Positions 38,487 through 48,479 of a stretch of DNA of 64,000 nt are shown one piece after another (positions within the stretch are counted from its first letter, which is position 1; each line of letters begins with the position of its first letter). This DNA is from Capitulum mitella (lineage: Eukaryota > Arthropoda > Thecostraca > Pollicipedomorpha > Pollicipedidae): assembly GCA_030062745.1 (NCBI GenBank), contig CP099848.1, positions 5,511,685 to 5,575,684 of the forward strand. The letters run 5' to 3'. The notes beneath the pieces are model-generated. The model did not search any database. It worked only from the letters and a program-made list of their open reading frames with translations, and was not told the origin of the DNA. The position numbers were made by a program, and so were the translations under genes.

Positions 38487-39310
38487 GACGAAAAACACTA
38501 GACCCATTCTGACAAACCACAAAATTCGGCTCATCATATATTACAAATCACCCAAAACCTCCTCTCTCGTCATGCGTAACAATACGTTCAAACCTGTAAC
38601 ACTTCAACAGACCGATGTAGTATACCGTTTCAGATGTATTATCAGGGGCTGTGCAACTTGCAACATACACATCGTTCACACCACCACCACCTCAGCCGCT
38701 GTCTCACAACGCACCTGCAGGAGAACTCCACAGATAGTGTCTGACGAGGGCTATGCTGGCCAACAACACTGCTATCCTCCAGTGCCACGACAAACGTCGG
38801 CTGGTAGTTGTTGATACAAAATACTTCACAGACCACGCATCACCTATCAACGCACAGAACATATGTGCGTGCCTGGCTCTGCATGACAGAGCATTAGCTG
38901 TTTAACTTTACGTGTGTATGTACGTCGTTTCGTATAAGTTACTTGACTGATCATCGCGCGAAATGTCTTGATACTTCTCTCTCTCTCCCTGCCTCTCTCT
39001 CTCCCTCTCTCTTTCTCTCTCTCTCGCTGTTACCGTATGAATTCGCTATGATTCGATTCCTGAAGCTGAACTATGGAGATCGAAACATAGGTATATATAA
39101 AAATAGACATCATGTAACATATGGCTTTTTGCTATACCCGTTCTTCCCTCAGTGCGTTTTGTCTTGTTTTCATGGTTAATTCTTTTGGCAGTTTGCTTCA
39201 TAATGTATTGGACGAACAGCAAAACGTCGTAAGAAAATTTGAAAATGTCTACAAAGAAGATACAATCTGGAAACGCTGTCGTGTTTAACGATCTTTGCAT
39301 ATGTATGTTG
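38487..39310 (+). pseudogene. Penelope-like element 3' end with GIY-YIG endonuclease domain (copy 2, inverted)
   Basis: Plus-strand counterpart of the 37545-38412 copy. It starts TRPILTNHKIRLIIYYKS, continues through SSLVMRNNTFKPVTLQQTDVVYRF, a CIIRGCATCN cysteine block and a VHTTTTSAAVSQR segment, and after frame changes ends in a TDHASPINAQN match near 38860. The tail carries a CT tract (38974-39027) and then mirrors the minus copy down to GGAAACGCTGTCGTG. At least two frameshifts inactivate it. The two copies diverge outward from a spacer of about 75 bp, so the arrangement is head-to-head. They are clearly related but diverged, so they are two fragments or an old inverted duplication. Confidence 0.75.
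38974..39027. repeat. (CT)n microsatellite in a Penelope-like tail
   Basis: CT-rich tract with CCCT and TTTCT interruptions. It mirrors the GA tract of the minus-strand copy. Confidence 0.95.
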
Positions 39311-40806
39311 TGATCTGGCAATAAGGAAGAGCGCACAAATTAAAGTTCTCGAATTCACTCATCCACCTGGATTTGATCCGGCGACCCCATCGACACTCTG
39401 CATTATTGAAGATTTGCAGTCTCACAGGTGACGAACTGGGGTCCGCCGTCTCCGGTCGGTGACGCAGAATCATCTTCTATGACGTGAAGCCCATTAAAGC
39501 TCCTTTGATTCCATAAACTGATGGTATACGTATGGGTTATAATCGTTTCTTCGCCATTAGAAAGACTTATTGGCATCAAGAAAGAGCTTTCCTGCTGGAG
39601 AGTTCTTCCATTTCCTCTCAAATGTCATGTCGTTTGATTAGTCGAAGTTGACTTGTCCTGACAGAGACGCTCGATACGTCGTTGGGCTGCATAGACCGGA
39701 TCAAATATACCGCTGGAAGGATCACCTTTTTGGAGTATATGAAAGAGTTTTGCACCTTTTTGGTCCTCGGTACTGCTTTTGCGGAAAATGTCACGAATTT
39801 CGGTTATATAAAATCAGTACGAGAGTCCGGCTTGTCAAATTCGTTTATCAGCATTCCATGGACTAGCGAGTTTGCCCCGGGTTGCGATCTGACCAGCTGG
39901 ATATGATTTGACCCTGCCAGCCCGCAACAGTTGCTTATCGATACCCTCTCGCTGGATGCAAGACCAATCAGAAGTACAGACGAAATCATGAACACATCTG
40001 TATTTTTAACATATACCATTTATAGCTTTCGCCGTGTACGGAAGTCTCTTATGAAAGTTAATCCCGTCCACGGCAAAACGAATCCGACGAAATCCGCCCT
40101 GGCAAAAAAATCAGGACTCTTATTGTGTTAATTGAAAGCAGTTTTGCTGACCTGTCTATCTGCCTTGTTTTTTTCATATCTTGTAGCTTTCTCCATCGAA
40201 CGTGCGCCAACAAAGTGGCGATTATGGCATGGGTGATGGCCATGGCTGATGTCGTAACTGTGATCCGAATGCATAGAAAACGCAACACAATCCATCTTAT
40301 GGTTTTCATGGAAATATTGTAACACTGTATAACACTCGATGAGAATTCAGAGCAACTAGTTGGGTACCGTAAGTTTTAGCTGGCAATTGTCTTTTCGGAA
40401 GCATTGAATGGGTAAGGTAAGGAAGAAGTTACATTTCCCCGCAGGGATCGTTTTTCTCGTATTGGACTTAAGGATGCAGTTTTGTGTTTTTGACAAAAAT
40501 ATCGAAGCGTTAAAATGAAATTCATGTGTTGTTGCGGGTTCCAAATGTGTAGGTAATTCCAGGCGACTTATTTCAAATTAGCATAAAATGTTGCATGTCA
40601 GACCTTGTTTTCTTTGAAATGGCCACTGGTAGCGGGAGATGAAATTTTTCTCCCTCCTTTCCTTTCTATTTCCAACTGCTAAGTGAATTCATACTGTAAT
40701 TCAATAAATTCCGAATCGCTTAAGAGAAAATAGACCCCTGTCGGAATCGCATCTAACACATTTAAATTTTGCATTTGTATTCAATGAGCTCGCTTTTCTT
40801 TTACAG

Positions 40807-40865
40807 AGATCTGAAGATGGAAAATATTATGCTCAACTCAACCAAGGACACCCTGAAAATCGTCG
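40807..40865 (+). CDS. Ser/Thr protein kinase, exon c: catalytic loop
   Basis: A 59-bp micro-exon. One base completes the HRD arginine, then DLKMENIMLNSTKDTLKIV follows. It contains the catalytic aspartate, the lysine of HRDLK and the Mg-binding asparagine of subdomain VIb. One base of the DFG aspartate is left at the end. The acceptor is CTTTTCTTTTACAG before 40807 and the donor is GTCG|GTGAGT at 40865/40866. Phase in (2) and out (1) fit the exons on either side. DLKMEN (Met at the position of Pro or Ile in relatives) resembles the DLKIENLLL of HUNK and DLKMEN of SIK/MARK kinases. Confidence 0.95.
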
Positions 40866-41349
40866 GTGAGTCTAGTTCAGAAAGAATGAGTGAGCGAACG
40901 CATTTACTCAGTCGAAAGAAACCAGATTTCCTTGCTTGTTTGATTACTTGACCAAATGCTACTCGGAGATGTATCTTGTTTTATACGTTTTTGCTTGAAA
41001 ACCTTGGCACCCAGGACCATGTCTCCAAACCACTCAGCATTTGCTCGTGGTTAGCCCTATTCCTGTACACATAGCGCTTAAGTCAGAAAGAGAATATATT
41101 TTATGTTTTCTAACTCTGGTGTTTATGGACCAAGTTTGATGCAGTTGGAATGATGGTACTTTCCGATGTTTTTTGCCACTGGCCCATACGTTTAGAATTC
41201 AAAGAAAATTATGATAATAAGTTATAATAATATAATTTAAATATCATTATAATTCTTATCATTTTCTTTATTATAAAATAGTAATAATATAATTATATAA
41301 TAAAGAAAATTATAATAATAATCCTTTACAGGGTCTGCAAAAGCCTTTA

Positions 41350-41352
41350 GAG

Positions 41353-41405
<53 letters not shown>
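41350..41405. repeat. (TA)n microsatellite flanking the transposon
   Basis: Pure TA tract ending in a short GTGTGTGT run that abuts the left inverted repeat at 41413. The right end also abuts TA repeats (46165 on), so the element sits inside or next to a TA array. Confidence 0.95.
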
Positions 41406-41412
<7 letters not shown>

Positions 41413-41414
<2 letters not shown>

Positions 41415-42000
41415 CATTTCATGCCAACTCAACCAATAAAAGTGCGATTTTACACGGCACCCCCTCAGATTTTTACGACATTACGTCCTAGAGGGTTCTT
41501 CATAGCCCGGATCCCGAATATCGGGTCGAAATCGCCCTCAAGCAAATAGTATTGCTGCTACGGTGACGTCAATTTATGACGTCACAGAGTGTTTAGCAAT
41601 CTTTGAAGCGTTGTATCTCCGAAAGTTAATGAGATATTTCAAATCGGTCAACGGCATTTCAGAGACAGTTGCTTACCATTTCATTTGTGTACTAGTTTTG
41701 TATTTCCGACTTCCTAAAAATATATTATATTATCGGTTAAAAAATATAAAGTTAAATTTCAAAACTTACGTGGTCTTCGATTTTCTTGAAAATGAGATAT
41801 ATGAAATCTGCATGTTTTCTTACCCTGGAACCGTTGAGAAAACAATGGGTATCGCATAACAACATATCCTAACGTCCCGCGTTCTCCTGTGGCTTCTTGG
41901 CCAGACACTCGCCGGAGCGCCGCGTCGATCACCGCGTCACCAAGGTGGCGCTCGGCGCGGCCGCGGCGGCCGAATGGGAGTGGAGCCTGGGGGGAAGGGG
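41413..42000. repeat. Left terminal inverted repeat of the transposon
   Basis: Pairs with 45575-46162. It includes an AT-rich outer part with TGACGTCA motifs near 41566-41585 and a GC-rich inner part (41880-42000). The inner boundary is approximate. Confidence 0.85.
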
Positions 42001-42224
42001 GTTGTCGCCGTCTTGTTTATGATCATCCCTTTGACCATGATTGTTTTGGAATGTAAAAAGTTGACAAATTGTGTGGATATTGGATGTAGACCGACGTGGA
42101 CCGTTTTACCACTAGACATCGCTCCGCCTGCCCTAAAATGAATTACTGAGCAATGTTTGACAAAGTTCACTGAATGTTGATCACTGTACTCTGACAAGCA
42201 TGTGCACGTCGACTGAAAAAATTA

Positions 42225-42515
42225 TCATGACATGGGTACCGCACAGACACGATCTTCCTGTCGCATTACCTCACTGTTACGACCAGAGATCTGACGTATC
42301 CACCTCATTCCATCACACGGTCTGAACCTTCGGCTCGAGATGCTTGCCGATGTTTCGTATGCGTCCGCCGTTGTTGAATTGACAGGTCTAAAGCAGTAAA
42401 ATTCCCTGGTGCCTTTGATTTGTCTGGCTTCATCAAATCTACTCTTCAGCTTGGAGTCCTTTTTGGCTATGTCGGACTCCGAGACGTAGAAGAAGTGAAT
42501 GTCTGTAACAAACAT
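42225..42515 (-). pseudogene. Transposase C-terminal segment
   Basis: A minus-strand frame with YVSESDIAKKDSKLKSRFDE and QIKGTREFYCFRPVN segments. These resemble the C-terminal region of the invertebrate transposase family seen upstream on the same strand, typically a region ending in KGTRxFHxFxP. It is separated from the preceding coding block (42814-43323) by about 300 bp without a continuous frame, either an intron or decay. Identification is from motif memory of the family. Confidence 0.5.
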
Positions 42516-42813
42516 TATTCACAGCTCTTAGTAGCCTAATAATATTTCCACATCTGTCAATGAACGAACTTAGCAGTTATTATCGGTTATGCAGTACAGT
42601 ATCGGAGAATACAGCTGTCCGAAAAATGTTAAAAATTTCTGCTAAATCGCGAAGTTGTCTGACTATAGGTTAAATTATTTACTGAGATTACACCTTTTGT
42701 AGCTTTATGGTTTTGCAAGTTTTTCTTATAAGACATTATCACTAAAATATCGATGAAATCAATGTGAGATTGTTCAGGCTTAAAGAAACAAGATTTGCAG
42801 TATAGAATATTAT

Positions 42814-43323
42814 TTATTGTGTCTTACCATGCACTGAGGTTTTGCAGAATAGGAACATGGCCTCCGGCGTGCAGATCTGGTCTGCCACTGGTCTCTGCAG
42901 GCTGGCACGAGCTGTGAGTCTTTTTGTGGTGCCACCGATGCCGTCACATGGCCCCTTGCCGTGACAAGTGGCAAAGAAATGCCACTCACACTCTATCCCG
43001 AAGTCTTCTTCTTGCATGGTCATGTTCCTGATATTAAACTTGTTCTTGTACTGTGAGACGGCACCGTCGGCGAAGTAGTGAACTTTGCGTACGTCTGGAT
43101 GTCGAGATTTGACGCTCTCCAACACTTTACATTGGAACGCAAAAAAAGCTTGTGTGCTGTGTTTCAGGCTGTCGCTTATTGCACAGTAAATATCACAATA
43201 CACTTCGTCGCCAGAATTCGTATACACTACGAAAGGGTGTACGGTCGCTTGGGCATTTTGCCAATAAAATCCCTGAATTGCGTCTTGTACGACGAAAGAG
43301 TAATTTTCAGCAAAATCATCCAT
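42814..43323 (-). CDS. Transposase core segment, DDE-like (DFAENY ... FADGAVSQYKNK)
   Basis: An intact minus-strand frame of 169 codons. It starts MDDFAENYSFVVQDAIQGFYW (candidate first catalytic aspartate), continues to VHYFADGAVSQYKNK (candidate second aspartate), then ECEWHFFATCHGKGPCDGIG, and ends near LQRPVADQICTPEAMFLF. This block recurs in uncharacterised transposon-encoded proteins of many invertebrates. I do not know its formal superfamily name. The RNase-H-like assignment is inferred from the spaced acidic motifs. The methionine is an ORF start only; the true protein continues upstream through the block at 43316-43774, with which it overlaps in another frame. Confidence 0.65.
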   Translation of the reverse strand: MDDFAENYSFVVQDAIQGFYWQNAQATVHPFVVYTNSGDEVYCDIYCAISDSLKHSTQAFFAFQCKVLESVKSRHPDVRKVHYFADGAVSQYKNKFNIRNMTMQEEDFGIECEWHFFATCHGKGPCDGIGGTTKRLTARASLQRPVADQICTPEAMFLFCKTSVHGKTQ

Positions 43324-43820
43324 AACTATCGCCTCTTGGGCGGCTAGCCTGCCTTTCAGCTCTTTTAGATGAGCGTTTTGTGCTTGTGCAATGTAGTGAT
43401 GGGACCAAAGTCGTGCGATAGAGCTTACTATAAACTCTATAGTCTATAAACTTTAACGTAGTTATAAAGTCTATAAACTTGTCCCTGGTTTGTCGTACAG
43501 AGGCAAGAGTTGTTCGATCTGTGCTCAGCCACTGCTTGTATTCTGCTTCCTCTACGCCCAAGGCCTCTTCCTCGTCTAAGAATGTTCGAAGTTTCCCGTC
43601 CCCGGGACATTCCTTACATTTGCCAAGCGTGCACATTTCTCTCTGAAGATCGCAAACTGTCATTTTCATGAGGTCGTCAACGCTAAGATCTGGGCGTACT
43701 GACTTTAGCATGAGTTTTGGATTTTGATGGTGGACGCAAATGCATACAGAATGTACGCCACTTGCTCCTGCCAAAACGCACCATGGCGGCCTGAGGCTGG
43801 CAAGTACTGAAAATCATACG
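43316..43820 (-). pseudogene. Transposase middle segment
   Basis: The minus-strand frame has a CVLAGASGVHSVCICVHHQN motif followed by KLMLKSVRPDLSVDDLMKMTVCD, then CTLGKCKECPGDGKLRTFLDEE. The paired cysteines (CxxC) suggest a metal-binding knuckle. This is the conserved block preceding DFAENY in the same family. The frame must shift relative to the adjoining upstream segment near 43790 and at the DFAENY boundary, so the copy is broken or contains small introns. A short direct repeat (CTATAAACTT) occurs at about 43443-43480. Confidence 0.6.
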
Positions 43821-44329
43821 GGCTCTGCAGTTTCAGATTTATACTGTTGGTGAATTTCTCGTAGATTTGAAAGCACCAGACGTTTCTGGTGGTGACGTTT
43901 TTCCCCATCAGGATCACGTACGCTGACCGTGTCACAACCCAGGACACAACCTGCTAATATCATCCCGTTCATAAAACTGTTGGACTTTTTTCTTTTTTCT
44001 CGTCTGAAACGGTAAACGACGGCTTCTTTGGATCTGGCTTGGCCATGACACCTTCCGCTGCCTTTAGCGCTCGACTTCGTTTCACCATATGAATGGTGGC
44101 GCCAAACCTCTCGGCTGTTTTTTTCGATCGTGAACGGTGATAATGTCAGAATTTGGAGCTTGGTTGCGTATGAAGTTGTAGGATGATTGCATTTATCAAC
44201 CAGCTCAGTCATCATTTTTTCGTCCAACTCTATGTCTGGAACAGCCTCGTCGCCCCTAGACCTTTCTTGGTCAGAATCGACTTCAGCACCATATGAAGCT
44301 GATAGACGTTTTGCCACCGCAGTTTTCAC
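43814..44329 (-). CDS. Transposase N-terminal/HTH-like segment
   Basis: A minus-strand frame of 171 codons. It contains KLQILTLSPFTIEKNSREVW, which resembles the segment preceding a DNA-binding region in this family, a lysine/arginine-rich stretch, and CDTVSVRDPDGEKRHHQKRLVLSNLREIHQQY, which resembles the conserved VxKRLLLCNLxELYxxF block. It lies upstream of the ASGVHSVC segment in the direction of transcription. No start codon can be fixed. Confidence 0.5.
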   Translation of the reverse strand: MKTAVAKRLSASYGAEVDSDQERSRGDEAVPDIELDEKMMTELVDKCNHPTTSYATKLQILTLSPFTIEKNSREVWRHHSYGETKSSAKGSGRCHGQARSKEAVVYRFRREKRKKSNSFMNGMILAGCVLGCDTVSVRDPDGEKRHHQKRLVLSNLREIHQQYKSETAEPV

Positions 44330-45151
44330 AGATGCTAGTTTGCTTCGGCCTTTCTGTTTCCTTTGATGCCCTTTCAGCCCGCCTCAAGCAAAAGAGAGAA
44401 GGGTTCTTTTCTAAACACGTCTAAACCAACTGTACATGTTTTCAGACTCCTTTCAAAAGATTCGATTTTCTACATGTCCATTATCAAATAACACCTGATG
44501 CGGGACCTATATAACGTACAAAACGCTTAAGATGTTCTAGCATTCGAATGGTTTTAAGTCAAAAACGTCACGAGAAGCGTTAGGAGAAGTGAACTAGTAC
44601 ATCCGCATATTGAGCACCTATGTGAGGACAGCGTATTTATTCAGACTCTGCTACTGTCAGTACAAAATAAAATCATCCCCCTGCTTTCGAGAACGCATGC
44701 CCATTTGTTATACGAACAGGGTGAAAGTGATGATTGTTGACGTAGAACTGATGCATTGCGACTTTAAATCGTGCAATTTTAATGATCTTGGAAAATATTC
44801 ATTCAGGCTAACAAGTGGGAAGTGTTGACAACAGCCACCATTTTAGACTTTCCAGTGCTCCTAGTAAGGTGTCTACCTAAATAAGCAAAAGTCGCTGCTT
44901 GCATGAAGTATCGACATGTTGTACACAAAAACAAGACCGGCATTTCATTGCGACTCACCTGTTCGAACGGGTGTTTCACCGACCACGTCCCTGATTGTAT
45001 CTAGTTCCTCAGTCGCAATATGTTTCATTGGCGTTCCTTCAGTTTCCGAAGACGCCGGCACTGTTGAAGGGGTAGATGATGAAGCTTCTTTGTCTTCCGG
45101 ATTCACGACAGGGATCTTGTCTCTTGTTGCTGGCTGGCCAGATAGACCTGA

Positions 45152-45427
45152 CTATGGTTCATCATCTCCACGGGCTTCAGAGTCTCTTTTAGGAGTTAGT
45201 TTCCTGCATTTCACACACACTTTATCGCCAGGTGATAGAAGGTCTTGTAAAGACTTGTGAGCTCTGATGAATGATGCCGACACCGGTCTAACAGAGCTAT
45301 AAAACTTTTTACTATGGGGCAAGCCGAAAGGATTTGAACAGAGTTTTTGCTTTTCTCTGTAACTGGACTTCATTTCACACCAATGCACTCTCGCAAATGC
45401 AACACAACGGTCCGTCGCCTGAGCCAC
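45152..45427 (-). CDS. Transposase N-terminal zinc-finger-like segment
   Basis: The minus-strand frame has KLCSNPFGLPHSKKFYSSVRPVS and GDKVCVKCRKL. The order C...P.....H...K...RPVS...C..C agrees with a small treble-clef-like zinc-binding N-terminus typical of this transposase family. It is the most upstream coding piece in the element. The gap to the next coding block (44330-45151) has no convincing frame and may contain introns. Confidence 0.45.
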   Translation of the reverse strand: MAQATDRCVAFARVHWCEMKSSYREKQKLCSNPFGLPHSKKFYSSVRPVSASFIRAHKSLQDLLSPGDKVCVKCRKLTPKRDSEARGDDEP

Positions 45428-45574
45428 ACTGCACGCGATTGTCGGTGTTCTACAACTGCATGTGTAATGGGAGACATCGTCGCTTCAGATGGTAGACCGA
45501 CACTTGAGCATTGTCGCTAACAAGACACCTTCGGTTCGTTGTCAGACGATCACGCAGGTAATCTGTCACCTCCT

Positions 45575-46162
45575 CCTCTTCCCCTCCCCTCCCCCCACCA
45601 GGCTCCGTTCCGACTCGGCCGCCTCGGCCCCGCCGAGCGCCACCTGGATGCCACCGTCGGCGCGGCGCTCTGGCGCGTGTCTGGCGGGATGCCCAAGGAG
45701 AACGCGATACGTTAGGATATGATGTTATGCGATACCCATTGTTTTCTCGACGGTTCCAGAGTAAGAAAACATGCAAATTTCGAATATCTCATTTTCAAGA
45801 AAATCGAAAACCACATAAGTGTTGGAATTTAATTTTGCATTTTTTATTCGATAATATAATATGTTTTTAAAAAGTCAAAAATATCACACAAATACACAAA
45901 TAAAACGACAGACATTTGTCTCTGAAATGCCGTTGACCGATTTGAAATATCTTATTAACTTTTGGAGATACACCGCTTCAAAAATTGCTTAACACTGTGT
46001 GACGTCATAAATTGACGTCACCGTAGCATCCAAGCTATTTGCTAGAGGGCGATTTCGACCCGATATTCGGGGTCTGGGCTATGCAGAACTCCAAAGGACT
46101 TAATTTCCTAAAAATCTGAGGGGGTGCCGTGTACCTCATTGGTTGAGTTGGCATGGAATGAC
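45575..46162. repeat. Right terminal inverted repeat of the transposon
   Basis: Reverse-complement partner of 41413-42000 with the same outer AT-rich and inner GC-rich structure. A TGACGTCA-containing segment lies at about 46001-46021. Confidence 0.85.
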
Positions 46163-46164
<2 letters not shown>

Positions 46165-46196
<32 letters not shown>

Positions 46197-46213
46197 GTAT
46201 ATATTACAGCAGT

Positions 46214-46251
<38 letters not shown>

Positions 46252-46315
46252 CATATATATATATATATTTCATATATATATATATATACGTATATATATA
46301 TATATATATATATAC

Positions 46316-46390
<75 letters not shown>

Positions 46391-46439
46391 TACGTATATA
46401 TATACGTATATATATATATACGTATATATATATATATAC

Positions 46440-46503
<64 letters not shown>

Positions 46504-46517
46504 ACTGCTGTAATATA
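46165..46517. repeat. (TA)n array with inverted arms, cruciform-prone
   Basis: About 335 bp of interrupted TA repeat. It carries inverted arms TATTACAGCAGTTTTCATAT (near 46202-46222) and ATATGAAAACTGCTGTAATA (near 46497-46516). ACGTAT interruptions recur inside. No coding content; the Tyr-Ile translations reflect the TA repeat. Confidence 0.9.
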
Positions 46518-46599
46518 TCAGTTGAAAATACTTATTTTCGCTTCCACTTCTATTGCTGCGTTTCAGCGCAAGCTCATCAGGGCCATTCCACATGAGATG

Positions 46600-47270
46600 G
46601 CGTCAGTTCATTTCGAAGTGTTTTGAGACATTTTCAGTTACTTTAGTGAACTAAATTTCTAAAAGTCCGTTTTATGGCCCTGGTGATATATGGCACGCAC
46701 ACAGACATTTAGGCTCTATAACCCGAATCAATATCAACCTGAAACTTAGCGTACATATAGAAAATACTGTGCGAAATCATGTGGGTTCTCGATTTTGCAT
46801 TTTGAAAGTTATCACGGAAAAATATATTTTCGTAAGATCACATTTTGACTTTTGCACTTGACCTGACTTTTCTAAATAGTCTCAAATCAAGAAACCTATT
46901 GTTTCTATGTTTTCCAAACTATGTTGCGTTTTAAGTTCCTTCTCAAAAATTCTTAAAGCCTAAAAAGTTTCTGGCAGAAATCCTACTTATTTTTAACAGT
47001 GCCGAATGGCCTGAGGTGCCTCCCAAAAACTTGGCCTGGCTCCACCCGTGGAGGAAATGAAGTTGCAAAATTTGGCATAATACGTAGACCAAATAATTGG
47101 GAAAACTCTTGAAATTTCGTGAAGCTTTCTCAAAAACTCCGGAAATGGCATGTAAAAACGGAAAGAGAGGGTTCTGCAGCTCCCCCTCCCACGGGAAAAG
47201 AGTTAAGGTTAGAATCTGATTTAAAAAAGCGGCAATAAACATGTAGGTAGATGAGGATTTTAGTCGTCTC
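46600..47270 (+). repeat. Dispersed unclassified repeat family, copy B
   Basis: Aligns in order with copy C (49240-49905): CCTGAAAC.T.AGCGTA.A, ATTTTCAAAGTTA-type and TTTTGAC..TTG..CTTGACCTGA blocks, TTTTAAGTTCC.TCT, then AATGGCCTGA..TGC.TC.CAAAAAC.TGG.CTGGCTCC, TTTCGTGAA.CT..CTCAAA and CCCTTCCCA..CGG-type ends. No frame with a known domain. Confidence 0.75.
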
Positions 47271-48007
47271 AAAAGGCCCTACCGCAAATCACATAAGACA
47301 ATTTCTTACACAACTTTTCTCAAAGGAGGCTGGAAATTGCGCATATTTTCCAGGCGGTGCGAGCAAGGGCAGCGACTGTACGGATTCATACGATCGATGA
47401 GAACCATAACTCCGACTATTTACTTGTTTAATCGACTGACTGAACGTAATTCGGAGACACGTCTTGCTTTGCGCTTCCTTGATCAACAACCTTTCTACCG
47501 GGCAAAATTTCTGAAACACACCCATCAGTTAAAAGTTCACTGATTTGATTTGAGGGAGCAATCATACACTGGGCCTCTCCACAACTTGCTCATGATTTCT
47601 GCTTCGTGTCATTTCTGTCCTAACTATCGTAGCTAAAAGCAGGACATGCGTAGTTACTGCACTTCGGACTCGGCGAAAAGTATGACTAACAGAAGAACAG
47701 GCACATTTCGTGTATATATACATACATATAGGTATACGTATACATATCTTTGTGTGCACGTGTGTATGTGTGCTTGGTTAAAAACGACCGCAGGTTCCGG
47801 ATTTACTTGTTTCTTGATGTATCCTTCAGATCCTCGGGCCTTTCTTTTATCAAAATCGTCGAGATTACAGATCAGGTGTACAAAATTATTCATTCATTTA
47901 TGCATTTACGTTTCGAGACATTTATCTTCAGAATGATGAAAAGTTGGCTCAAGTAACTATTTGAAAATTATTTACGGTGCACCAGGTTTACATGTAACAA
48001 ATACAAT

Positions 48008-48365
48008 CAGTAGACAAATAAGTAAGTTGATAACATGACTAATCAAAGCGTTGGATTCAAGGGCTAATGCCTTACTTCCAGTAGCTCTAAGGTCATACAA
48101 GAATGTAAATGTTTTTTTTTAGGGATGACTAGTTTTCGTGAATATACACTTCCCCATATCTGAGGCCGTCTCACGTCATGACATGTTTGTAATATGGTCG
48201 TACTGTCCGTCAGTTGGTGTCGCGTTATGGTCTCGTCGTGTGCTTATCTCATGTGTTGTAGTGTCGCGCCGTCACGCACGTGCATAGTGATTCGTCTGGA
48301 GAGCGTTGCTGTTATAACACCAACGTAGTGTACTGGACAAAGTTTGCAGTTCGTATTCACAGGTA
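48008..48365 (-). pseudogene. Penelope-like 3' end with GIY-YIG remnant (second pair, copy 1)
   Basis: On the minus strand, the frame from about 48345 reads VHYVGVITATLSRRITMHVRDGATLQHM. This matches the GIY-YIG core of Penelope-like elements (pattern YIGYTTTTLSRRLTMHLQxG). It then runs through ITRHQLTDSTTIL (family pattern LTxNTxIL). A non-coding tail follows. It has stops in frame, and the reverse transcriptase part is absent. The sequence differs from the 37.5-39.3 kb copies, so it is a different lineage. Confidence 0.65.
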
Positions 48366-48479
48366 AATAGGTACATTACATTGATGCTTTTAAGTCTGGC
48401 TGGTCGAGTACGGTTGTTTTTGACGAGGGAATGTGAAGTCTTCCTGCCTTTGTAATGAATGATTAATTGCAGTCGATAA

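Larger units (their letters stand above)
14962..40806 (+). other. Kinase intron 2 (25,845 bp)
   Basis: Bounded by GTGAGT and a strong polypyrimidine acceptor CTTTTCTTTTACAG. It falls inside the catalytic loop, between the HR and DLK of HRDLK. It holds the minisatellite at 14962-15215, the Merlin remnant near 19 kb, GC-rich islands (about 16280-16620, 22340-22640, 25960-26420, 26990-27340, 35540-36510), simple repeats, hairpins near 29.5 kb, and the Penelope-like cluster at 37.3-39.3 kb. I see nothing identifiable in 15.3-16.0, 16.7-18.8, 24.0-25.9, 29.6-31.2, 32-33.2 and 39.4-40.8 kb. Confidence 0.9.
41413..46162 (-). mobile_element. 4.75-kb DNA transposon with TIRs of about 590 bp
   Basis: The left end GTCATTTCATGCCAACTCAACCAAT and the reverse complement of the right end (GTCATTCCATGCCAACTCAACCAAT) match. 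Similarity continues inward for about 590 bp: ACGGCACCCCCTCAGA, GGGCGATTTCGACCCGATATTCG, TGACGTCA-rich sequence, TCTCTGAAATGCCGTTGACCG, and a GC-rich inner block with GCGCCGC...GGTGGCGCTCGGCG. Between the arms, minus-strand frames encode a recognisable transposase-like protein in pieces. Target duplication cannot be read because both ends abut TA repeats. The arms have point differences and small indels and the coding part is interrupted, so this copy is probably inactive. Confidence 0.88.

Noticed and set aside
46124..46595. Tyr-Ile repeat proteins on both strands
   Set aside because: They are translations of a TA microsatellite.
46555..46600. Hammerhead ribozyme in a Penelope-like tail (CTGATGA...GAAAC)
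   Set aside because: Penelope-like elements can carry hammerheads, but here the bases between CTGATGA and GAAA cannot form a stem II, so the core does not fold.
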